The notes under the pieces: generated by a model
What the model saw: only the letters and a program-made list of their open reading frames with translations
Database searches by the model: none
Told to the model about the DNA's origin: nothing
Source of the DNA: Stenopsyche tienmushanensis
Lineage: Eukaryota > Arthropoda > Insecta > Trichoptera > Stenopsychidae
Length of the DNA stretch: 64,000 nt
Assembly: GCA_008973525.1 (NCBI GenBank)
Contig: WACJ01000264.1
Coordinates: forward strand, 455,051 to 519,050
Direction of reading: 5' to 3'
Program-made: the position numbers and the translations under genes
In this document: positions 46,169 to 55,860 of the stretch, piece after piece
Position numbering within the stretch: position 1 is the stretch's first letter
How the letters are laid out: each line of letters starts with the position of its first letter

Positions 46169-48424
46169 TATCCCTAATATATATATCATAGAAATCTTTT
46201 TTCTGGTTGAAAGATAGCGGACTAAAAGATATAAACAAGGAAAGAAATTATATAAATAATTTATTACACTTAATGTATTGTTCTGTTGGAACGAAGTGTT
46301 GTCTATGATATGTGCAATCACCTTTACAGTCAGCTCCAATCAATTCCCACAGGTTGTTAAAACAGGCAGTTTGTTTTATAGCCAGTCGAACCAACTCCTC
46401 GTTATTCCTTTTATACAAGATTTAAAAATATGCTTTTTGATGGAAGTTAGGCGTGTTCACAATATCGCCTCTTAATAGCTCAAATATGTTCGCTCAAATC
46501 GCTTTTATTATCATTAAAGGACCACGAAGCTTGGCATTGTCATGCTGGAGTATGATTCTATGTTCAGAATATGACCTAATTTTGTGAATATTTTCATTGG
46601 TGTAAAAATCATAATAAATCCTCTTTTTGAATCCTACGAAATAGGAAAATATCTTTGATTATCTTTATACCATTTTTATTGGCTTATTTTTTAAAAATAA
46701 CTATTGCATAATATACAGAAGCGAAGAAAGCACTCGATCTGAAATATGCCACCGCCCGCATCGACTAACCGATCAGCGTGCATTTCATCCAGGATGCCTC
46801 ATTCTGGAACGTTAACATATTGCTGAATTTTTATATATAAGTGGAACTTTGAATAGCCATAGGCAATATATAGTAGGATGAACACTTCCTATTTAGCGTT
46901 CCCACGGATACCAACTATATTCTGAGTTATTTTATTCAGTTAGTTATTGATACATAAAACATGTATGCACAGCGTTCAGTCTTACAATTACAGTATTTGA
47001 ATAGTTTTAAAGGCGATTTTGCACAAAGACAAAATGGTAGAAATACATGAATAATTTATAAGGGTGGTGTAGCTCCTCGAATGTCCATTAATTTCATTAA
47101 TACTTCATTAATTCGAAAGGGTCAAATATGTCACCGCAAGATGTCGGGGGAGTGTCAGATGACATGCGAGGGAAATGTTGATTTAAAAAGTTAAATACGG
47201 GAAGTCGATATGAATATGATGACAGATTTGATTGACGATTGTATTATTGGACCCATTGGATTCCATTTAAGCGCTCCCTGAAAACTCCCATCCCGATCGA
47301 ATTTATTTCGGGTTTCTAAAAACGGAGACTGTAATTGATTGCTCCATAGATTCGTCGGATGTGTCCCGATCTAATCTCGCAGGCCCCTGATTTAATTCGG
47401 GTGTCTTTAATCAATCACGTCATAATCCTCACTAATCCACATTATTGCATCTTTTGCGTCCTCTTGTGCCGGGATTCCATTTATCGTTATTCCATACACC
47501 CAACGACGGTTAGTATTAGCAGAATGCCCTCCACTCGGGACAAATTGCCAATTTAGATTTTTCCCTCGTCTTTGGAAGGCGCTACACCCTCAATAGCGGG
47601 GCATTATTCGAAATGAATTTGTCAACGGCCAAGGGTAGTCCTGGGATGAAACAATTACCCAACTATCCTCGTTAGATTACGAGATAAATTGCTCCATAAT
47701 TTGTTTTACATCTTATATATCTCTTCGTTTGGCGCTGCTTACATTGCTGATCTTATTACGCTTTATGGGGTCACCGGATGAAATCCTCCATAGTAAAAAT
47801 CGTCGTATCGAGAAATTGAGATCTACGAGACGTTTTTATGACGGAGGAGGTCGAAACAATGCTTAAATCCCGAAGAAGTGGTTGCAAATTATATTTGTTC
47901 GGAATTTTAGGCGCTCGTAAAATCTGCGGGAATCTCCCTATTTATCAAAACACGTATTATGTAAGGAAAGCTCCACCTATAAGCTGATTTGGCTCCGAAT
48001 AACGGCGTGGGAAGGGCTCGGCATCGTGACTGTCAAATAAAAATTTAGGATTGTTGTTCAAGTATGAAAGCGTTTTGAAATATGCTCAAACGTGTACGTT
48101 GTTTTGGATCTCTGCAGAAAGTCTCACAGGATTGTTTTGTGCGTTCCTCGAGACAAATTGTTTTGTGAATGGAATATGGAGGAGTCATAAATTAAATGGC
48201 TCCTCTGTCAAATTCCACCACAGGAATTCCTGAAAGCAATAGAATGCTTTAAACAAGTAAGAAACACTTTGTGATTTGAAAAGATGCCGGAATGCTACAG
48301 ATTAATCAAAGAGCTGCAATAGCAACCAAATACATTAATACTAAGATGACAATATACTCATTATATTAATTAGTCACAAATACAGGATGTTTGGTACATG
48401 GATTGACAAAACAATTTTGAAGGT
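46169..48424. other. Repeat-poor intronic stretch
   Basis: No family recognised. 47100-48230 is less AT-rich. The short open frames lack domains. Confidence 0.4.
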
Positions 48425-48758
48425 GATTTACCATCCCCACGCAGTAGCGCTGTTGATCTGAGCAGATTTAATTCGCCTGATTAACAACGACATCTTCCGT
48501 CTCTCTTCAGGTGCAATGTGTTATTTTAAGAGCGCCATCTCTTGTGGCCCTACGGAGACATTGCACCTGCATACCGACGGATCACTTCTTGCGCGTGCAC
48601 CGTTGCCGGTTGGGTAATGATGCGCAGGAGGCGGGAGTAGTCTGTTAGCCTTGGTTGCGGGAGATCGTCCCTTCTGCAGCCAGATCTCTCTCTCTCGTGT
48701 GGAATAAATATTTATTTAGAGAAGAGAGTCTTTCTATTCGAGACCCGTCTATGTTACA
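48425..48758 (+). mobile_element. LTR-L copy, plus strand
   Basis: GATTTACCATCCCCACGCAG, CCATCTCTTGTGGCCCTACG, CGTTGCCGGTTGGGTAATGA and CTCTCTCTCGTGTGGAATAA; ends GTTACA at 48758. First bases (TGTAG) lost and no PBS follows, so a solo LTR or fragment. Confidence 0.7.
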
Positions 48759-49029
48759 CTACGTTTCACATATAGGCCTCCAAGTGTTAGGGTTGTCGAA
48801 ATAGAAATATTTTTAACTCTTAAAAAAAATCCAAAATTTTACCTTTAAATTATTAATTTTTAATTTGTAGTCGCAATAGTATAAATTAGGTGTCTTTGTG
48901 TTTTTTAATGTTTTTGATCTAAATAAGTTATTATTTTATGCAATTGGTTTTAAAAAATCTTCCCCAGACAAAGAAATCCGGTGGTGTCAGGTCTGGAGAT
49001 TGCTCAACATAAATACACAGCTAGGCACA
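48759..49029. other. AT-rich stretch
   Basis: Nothing recognised. Confidence 0.35.
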
Positions 49030-49310
49030 AAGCCCGAATTGTAATATCAAAGGCGAGGGAGAATCTAGCTAGTGTTTTTGTAACTGAAAACTAAAAAAGA
49101 CATAAATAAATATATAGGTTTTATAAATATATAGGCGAGAAGAAGTCTAGTCTCGTTCGCGACATCATTTGGCGGGAGGCACCTTTATGAATTAGCCTCT
49201 GGGAAAACTTTCGTGATTGCAGAGATCATAGTTTGTGTTCTTAACCAGTCCGTTTCTCGGACCGCTGACACGACGACTGAGTGCCTTACAATCCGACTTC
49301 ATGCCCAAAC
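49030..49310 (-). repeat. RepD copy 10
   Basis: Tail block GAGGGAGAATCTAGCTAGTG, then CTCGTTCGCGACATCATTTG, and the diverged core ACCAGTCCGTTTCTCGGACC. Confidence 0.65.
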
Positions 49311-50084
49311 ATAAATATAATTATTTCAAATCTTGGATGCATTTTTGTTTTCAAACTAGTCATCGGAGACTCGGAAAGAAACTGTCGTGTCAATTTCTTC
49401 TACTTATTTTAGTATGAATAACTATTAATGTTATTTATTTGAATTTATCAACGAAGAAAACACTTCTAAGCGGCTCAACTTTAGCTTTCTGACAGTTCGT
49501 GCGGCACCCACTTGTCCAGAATTTTTATCTTCCCTCCTTGATTGATCCTTCTCCGAATGCTCAGTTAATATTTCCAGCTGCTTTCATTGCATTGTGCCCT
49601 AATTTAAATTCATACAAAAAGCTTCTTGTTTTTTTTTTTGTTGACGCTATTCTTTTGAAAGTCATTGAAAACAATAGAAATAGCAAAAATGATTCAATAT
49701 TTAAAGGCAATTAAAGAATATATTACCTTTTTCAATTTTAAATAGTCGAACTAACACCTATTTCAATCACAATCGATCTTTGAGTAATTGGAAAACGCGG
49801 CACACTTCTTTACAAGAAAATCAATAAAATATTCCAATTCCTAGAATTTCTGCTCATTTCCGAGAAAATCAGTGTTTGTTTATATGGACGCGGATTGACT
49901 CAATCCGCGAACACGAACCCGACAGGAGGTTCGAAATATCGGATACTGTATTTACACCTCTCTTTCTCATTCCCTTTTTATTCTATATATAGTTAATATC
50001 CTGTCTGAATGTCAAAGTGTAAATAATCATCGCAACAATCTTGTATATGACTCCAATAGGCAAATATGTATTTTTTTGGTGTGA
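49311..50084. other. AT-rich intronic stretch
   Basis: Nothing recognised. Open frames 49235 and 49499 lack domains. Confidence 0.4.
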
Positions 50085-50280
50085 TTACGTTGAAAAATTC
50101 TGAGCGCCAAAGAGGACAGTGAAACAGTGAGGCGCAGAGCGGCTCTCCAACACTAGAATAGGGCCAGTTACCTAAGGCCAGATTACCTGTCCTCCTGAAG
50201 CAATTTGGAAAACAATACCATGGGGGCAAAGAAGGACAAGAGGGGGGGGGGTTCTGGTACTTCTGGGACTACCCTAGTAT
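50085..50280 (+). mobile_element. 5'-truncated R1-like LINE 3' end
   Basis: GAGCGCCAAAGAGGACAGTG, AGAATAGGGCCAGTTACCTA and CCTGTCCTCCTGAAGCAATT match 37880-37990, followed by the same G-rich 3' region. Truncation at the 5' side is typical of target-primed insertion. Confidence 0.75.
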
Positions 50281-50557
50281 ATTGGTATGCTTTTCATACG
50301 TAGTAACTAAACATTAGTCTGAGGGATTAATGTTTTCGACCTTTTAATGGCATGTCCATTATCAAACTCATAAAACGGATTATTTTATATATTTCAATAT
50401 AACATTATTGACAAATGTTAAGATTCATTTATTAATATACAAGCTTCATTCATGTTGCGCGGTTCTGAAAGAAAAGTGAATTTGTGGTTTTCGTCAATGT
50501 TGGTCGTAGAAATGTATGTAAAATGGAGAAATCTGATTCTTAATTTAAAATTATAAA
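50281..50557. other. AT-rich stretch with a short RepA-related scrap
   Basis: TTTATTAATATACAAGCTTC at 50427-50446 resembles 28354-28373 in RepA copy 1. Confidence 0.35.
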
Positions 50558-50932
50558 TTATTGGTTGGCAGAGTTTAAGCGACGCCGTACGAGCTGCCAA
50601 GATGAACATCGTAGTGGTCGTCCAAATGAGGTGATTACTCCAGAAATGGTACTGGATGACCAACGACGAAGTGAGCGAGTTAGCAGACATGGTAAATATT
50701 TCAAAAAGTGCTGTACATCGCATACTGACTAAAAATTTGGACATGAGAAAGCCGTGCGCAAGATGGGTACCGCGTTTGCTCACAATGGAATAAAAGCGGC
50801 GTCGTGAGGATGTTTCAATCGAGTGTTTGGTGATGTATTACATCAATAAAACCGAGGTTTTATGTCGTTTCTTAACCATGGATCAAACATGGGACCATCA
50901 CTTCAGATCGGAGACAAAGTAACATGGGGACC
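50558..50932 (+). mobile_element. mar5 mariner transposase relic
   Basis: Frames read WLAEFKRRRTSCQDEHRSGR then PNEVITPEM, and after shifts NISKSAVHRILTKNLDMRK, WVPRLLTME and DEHVSIECL-like code, ending in TMDQTWDHHF near the first catalytic Asp. Same general order as active mariners. No terminal repeats identified. Confidence 0.75.
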
Positions 50933-51420
50933 TTCCACTGACTCGAGATTTTTATTGGCAAAACGTTCAAAACAAAAGTTCACAACATGCAATTCTTATT
51001 AGAAATTCCTTGTTCTCTGATGAATAAGCTATAACTCATTGATGAATTCAAAAATTGCCTCAAACAATTCTCTTGGTTTATTGAATTCTTCCGAAGGAAT
51101 TCGAGTCCATATTTCATTTCGGCTGTCGAGTGACTTTAGATATTCAAAGACCCGATGGAAACGAGGTATGCAAGTGCGATTTGTCTCATGAATAAATAAA
51201 AATTGCGAAAAGCTGCATGTCATGGAGACACTTGGCCGGTAATCTAGAGGAGAAGGAATCCGAAGAATCCTCATGATATATTCAGCGTACATCGGTGATC
51301 GTTGCGTGATGCGATTGAGATGAATGAAGAGACGGAATACACAATGTATCTTCACTCCTTCTGCGCGTTTTTCATTCGGCAAGAGTAATGCACGCTTATC
51401 AAAATAAATGTTCATTATTC
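50933..51420 (-). other. Unrecognised 128-codon open frame
   Basis: The frame 51029-51415 (minus) is one of the longest in the window and has unbiased composition (segment RALLLPNEKRAEGVKI; SPMYAEYIMRILRIPS). It lacks a recognised domain, and no splice or start context was established. It could be an old transposon protein, a nested exon or chance. Confidence 0.3.
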
Positions 51421-52330
51421 CCGTCGTCCAATATTATCCCAATGATTCGCCGCAGGAAATTCGGTATGAATGTTAACAGGCGGATATTGTTGCCACTCGC
51501 CCATTTGTCAGTCGCTCATGATAATGTATGTAAAGCATGTCTTCTGTATGGAAATGGTGTATGGGCAGGGGGGTAGGCGACAAGACATTTGGCGGTTAGG
51601 GGTGGGCCCGCGAGGGTTGCCGAGAGATGACAACTTTGCTCAACAGTGATTATATGTGACAACTTATCATTTTTATGACGCTTAATGCCACCGCCGTGCC
51701 GACTCTCGCAAACATTTGTCTTTGTTACTCAATACCTTTGAATGGCCGTCATTTCAGAGCCGGGGGGAGGTGCGCGTGGGTTTGCTTCAATGTATTTAAC
51801 AGATCGCTGGAAGATCAAAGAATCGACGACTTTGAAGACGGAGATTATTACGAACCGGGATAATTTAAGACGCTGTTTAGTCGGAACATTGAAGAGCGAT
51901 GTCGATCACAGAGATAAACTTTGATACAGTTGATGTGTCGAGTGAAATACTCCAGAAATACATTAAAAGAGCGAAGAGAAATATAATTCGAGCACAAGGG
52001 ATATAACGGACGGAATGGACTGTTTAACAATGGAGAATTCTAATAAGATGGACTTTAATATCCCATAAAAGTGTTGGTCGCTTCACAATACATTTTTACT
52101 GTCTATTGTGTTCCAAATTTTGGCTCTCGATCACAAGTACTATTTCTTCTATGATTGCATTACAAAATGAATGCTTTACAATCAAGAAAATGTCTAAAAA
52201 AAATAAGATTTCCAATATACATTTAGAAGATATCAGAGGACTGAGACTTTGACGCACAGAAAAAGAGCGGGCCACCCAAAATCTACTACGAATGCTAAGA
52301 ATAACTTTATTTTATTATTGTCCAAAGCTA
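51421..52330. other. Repeat-poor intronic stretch
   Basis: Moderately GC-rich at 51440-51900. No family recognised. Confidence 0.4.
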
Positions 52331-52498
52331 GATGGGCGTCAAATAGAAAGACTCTCTTTTTTAATTACTATTTATTCCACACAGGAAAGAAAGAGAGATC
52401 TGGCTGCAGGAGGGACGTCCTCCCGCAGCCAAGGCTAGCCGATGACTCTCCCGACTCCCACCTCCTGCGCGTCACTACTCAATCGGCAACGGTGTACT
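52331..52498 (-). mobile_element. LTR-L fragment
   Basis: ATGGGCGTCAAATAGAAAGA, AGAGAGATCTGGCTGCAGGA and CGTCCTCCCGCAGCCAAGGC. Cut at CGGTGTACTT, where RepB-like sequence follows. Confidence 0.65.
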
Positions 52499-52499
52499 T

Positions 52500-52640
52500 T
52501 CCTTGCATATTCCACTTTACGGGTACACACACTTTTAACTCGAATTAGCTGGGTTATCCTGGGAGTTATCCTTTACATGATGACCCTCAAAGGTTTGACT
52601 GTTATCTACGGGCGTAGGATTGTCCCAACAGGGTTTTTAT
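52500..52640 (-). repeat. RepB fragment
   Basis: TATTCCACTTTACGGGTACA and GGTTTGACTGTTATCTACGG with GGGCGTAGGATTG match the minus-oriented RepB copies at 1478 and 13830. Confidence 0.5.
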
Positions 52641-52677
52641 CGATGGGCACTGTAAACAGCATACGAATATTAACGAC

Positions 52678-52840
52678 CAGCCATTTCTGACACCAGTGTA
52701 ACGTGTACTATAGCTCCCTACTCCTACTTGTTCGTCGAGATGGCCACGCTCGCAAGGGATGGTAATGGAGGAGTATCGAATAGACATATTCTCGTCGCCT
52801 TAACTGATTTATTTATCTGGCCGCGGGAAGATCTGTTAAT
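52678..52840 (-). mobile_element. LTR-L 3' part with PBS-like sequence
   Basis: The minus strand ends GTACACGTTACAC then TGGTGTCAGAAATGGC. The first 11 bases match the tRNA-Leu PBS; the rest is diverged. Confidence 0.55.
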
Positions 52841-53261
52841 TTGGCGAATTGAATCTGCACAGATTAATAGCAACGTTGCATGAAGACGACATGACGAGCT
52901 TCCAAATATATTTTTCTGTCATCTGGATATAAACATGAACGTTTATAAATAAGAATTCAAGAACTAAATCACTATAATAAAACTTTTTTAATTATACAGG
53001 ATCATAATAGTTTTAGATTAGTAAATAGATCTAGTATTAAATCGAGGAAAACGTCTGAAAAGTGCATAAAATAGCAGATAAAGATTTGCAATATAGCTTG
53101 AGAGAGATCCCAACTGCGAGACTTCTCGATGACGAAAATCATGAATGGTTTTAACACATTTTATTCGGGTTTCACTTAAGCATTTGAAATAAAGTTTTGA
53201 TGCTTGGATCAATGAAACAATTTTAAATGATTGTTTAAAGATATTTTTTATAGCAAATTTA
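52841..53261. other. AT-rich stretch
   Basis: Nothing recognised. Confidence 0.35.
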
Positions 53262-53340
53262 TCGCCTATTGAGTGCTCATTCGAGCGATCTAGAGAGAGT
53301 ATGCACGCACACGTTGCGGGCAGTACTCCCTAGCACTTTA
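53262..53340. repeat. RepH copy
   Basis: ATTGAGTGCTCATTCGAGCG, AGAGAGTATGCACGCACACG and AGTACTCCCTAGCACTTTAT; inverted relative to 12183. Confidence 0.6.
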
Positions 53341-54354
53341 TTTAATAGAATTTTATTTATTCAAATTACGATCTAAAACATTATCGAATCGACACACATT
53401 TTTCTGCGTTTTTATAAATAGCACACAAAAAACAACTCGCCGAAAAAAAGGAAATTTTCTTTCTATCTCGTTAATTTTCAATTTTTGCCAAGATGAACAT
53501 CACCGGGTCCTCCAATTTTATTTTGCGCCCCAAAAAATATATTACACACACGTGAAATGAACGTTCGACAACGGCAGAAAATTGGAGATTCATCAGAATC
53601 TGTAATTTGCAATCGCAATTTGCATTTGTCGATAAAGGGGGGGTGGTTTTGAAATGTTCCCGTCGCGCAGAATAAAGAGCAATATATCTCTTTTTGCGCC
53701 ATTGTCACCCCCTACATCTTCGCAGTTTTTTTCCCGTATATTACGCGAATTAAACTATTTATTGTGTGTAGGAATATTTTTCATTATAAAGGAAAAGCAA
53801 TTCGGGCGAAATTTTCGATGTAATAAATCCGTGTTTGAATTTTGTCTCACCATTAAATATTTGGCCTTTAGTATTGTGTATTTTTAGATAAAATGTGGCC
53901 ATAAACCGCAGGGGGGGATGAGGAATTAAAACCACAGTTTCGGGCTTATGGAACTATTATCATTACGACATACAATTATCGTCTTGGAAAATTATATTTT
54001 AACCCTCTGGCTTTAATTTAACTTCGAATAATACGAACAATTGAAATAAACAAGCAAAGATGAAGGGATTCGGAGGGATGTCAAAAAATCATTCGAAACC
54101 TGATTAATTGTATAATACATACTGACATTAAATTGAAATCTACAAAGCTACTTTTTTGTATACAAATAGTTTACGTTAAATATTGTTAAATAAACGTCGT
54201 CTATTTTCGATACAAGGTGGCTAGGGATTCGGTAGGAATGGTTAAATTGTTATAAATGTCGGCACTAAATGTTGACTACGTATTTTAGGTTTATAATATT
54301 GTTGTGCAAAACTGACTGATATAACAGTCAACCCTTCTATAGCGTTGAGATAGG
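53341..54354. other. Repeat-poor intronic stretch
   Basis: No family recognised. Confidence 0.4.
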
Positions 54355-54694
54355 GACCGACATTGCACCTGCATACCGACCGATCGCTTCTTGCGCATGC
54401 ACCGTTGCCGGTTGGGTAGTGACGCGCAGGAGGCAGAAGTCTGGGGGAGTCGTCGGTTAGCCTTGGATACGGGAGGTCGTCCTTTCTGCAGTCAGATCTC
54501 TCTTTCTCTCTTGTGTGGAATAAATAGTAATTAGAGAAGAGTCAGTCCCATCCATTCGTTCAGCAACATCACGGTCCGATAGAAGAACGTACCCGTGCAC
54601 TAGCGTGACCATCCCGACGAGCACGTGGAGGCAGGGAGCTGCCCGGGGTCTTTGCCCCCGAAAGCGCCCCCGCCTCAACGTTAAAAAAAAAAAT
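54355..54694 (+). mobile_element. LTR-L copy ending in an A run
   Basis: CATTGCACCTGCATACCGAC, CACCGTTGCCGGTTGGGTAG, CAGATCTCTCTTTCTCTCTT, then the GC-rich module (CAGCAACATCACGGTCCGAT ... CATCCCGACGAGCACGTG) in LTR orientation, then CCTCAACGTTA followed by an A-rich tract in place of the usual ACA end. The 5' part is truncated. Confidence 0.7.
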
Positions 54695-54749
54695 AACAAC
54701 AAATAGCAAGATCAGCACAATTTTTATGATTCAAAATGATATATTTATT

Positions 54750-54975
54750 TTTCAATACAGTCATCGTTAACGTTTACATATTTACCCAATATGCAACAAG
54801 TTTTTTCATTCCGTCACTGAAGAATTCTTCCGATTTTTCTCGAAATCAGGATTTTACAGCTGCTTTCGTCTCATCATCTGAGGTGTAATGATTACCCTTG
54901 AGGTCTCTCTTGATTAGAAGGAGATAGATCGGGACAAAAAGGAGAGTATGGAATCCATCGTGGACAGATTTACCA
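54750..54975 (-). mobile_element. Mariner C-terminal relic
   Basis: The minus strand reads LSPSNQERPQGNHYTSDDET then KAAVKS and, after a stop, FREKSEEFFSDGMKKLVAYW: the C-terminal region of a mariner transposase. The subgroup is unclear. Confidence 0.7.
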
Positions 54976-55077
54976 ATTGGTCAATAATGAAGTCGACGCA
55001 TTCCTCGGCTATTCCAATGTGGTTTGCGATACACTTTGGAAAACCTGCTGTTGCATCTTTGCTAATACGAAGCACTG

Positions 55078-55608
55078 TTCAGAAAGTAAGTGTACTATGA
55101 CCATAACGGGCTATGCTTTATTTGTCACGTCCTCAGTGTTGTTTTGGGACCGAAAAGGCATCACTTTGGTCGAATTTCTACCTCAGAGGGAGACCATCAG
55201 TACACAATAATATTGTGAGACTCTAAAAACCTTAAAAGGCGCATTCAAAACGAAAGAAGGGGAATGCTGGCGAGAGGAGTGTGCTTGTTGCACGACAATG
55301 CCCGTTTTCACACAGTCACCAAAGTGCTCTTGGATTCATTTGGTTGGAATGTTTTGAACCACTTTCCCGTATCCCCCAGATTTGGCGTCTTCAGATGATC
55401 ATCTTTTTACACATGGGAGGAATTCGTTTTTCAACCGAAGAGCAGGTTCAGAAAAAGGTTCTAAAGCTGGCGGTAGAGTTAGCATAAAAAATGCTTGTAC
55501 CACGACTCATCACATATATTGAACGACATGGAAATTATGTGGAAAAATAGTCAATAATATCCTGTAATATATTTTTTCTAAAAAAATCTAGTACACTTAC
55601 TTTCTGAA
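55078..55608 (+). mobile_element. mar2 mariner, 531-bp deletion derivative
   Basis: Perfect 20-bp terminal inverted repeats, TTCAGAAAGTAAGTGTACTA at 55078-55097 and its reverse complement at 55589-55608. Frames inside read WDRKGITLVEFLPQRETIST, GVCLLHDNARFHTVTKVLLD (second catalytic Asp in HDN), YPPDLASSDDHLF (third Asp) and FSTEEQVQKKVLKLAVELA. The N-terminal half and first Asp are missing. Confidence 0.85.
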
Positions 55609-55785
55609 TATATCTCATATATTGGATATTCTTGGCTGCAGTGCTGATTTTATTAAGAACATAGACGGAAATCCTTTTTCTAATGAATAGGTTGTTGATA
55701 ATGACATTAATAAATTTATAGCTTTACAGCTTAAAGATGGATGTGTGAATGTTTTGTGTTTGAATATCAGAGTGTCATCAGAAGA

Positions 55786-55860
55786 CAACTCGACTCTAAT
55801 AATGGGGTATCGATATGAAATATAATAGATACTAGGTTAAAAATTTCAGAATATTCGCAG
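55786..55860 (+). mobile_element. hAT-E fragment
   Basis: ACTCGACTCTAATAATGGGG and ATATGAAATATAATAGATAC match the interior of hAT-E copies. Ends not seen. Confidence 0.6.
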
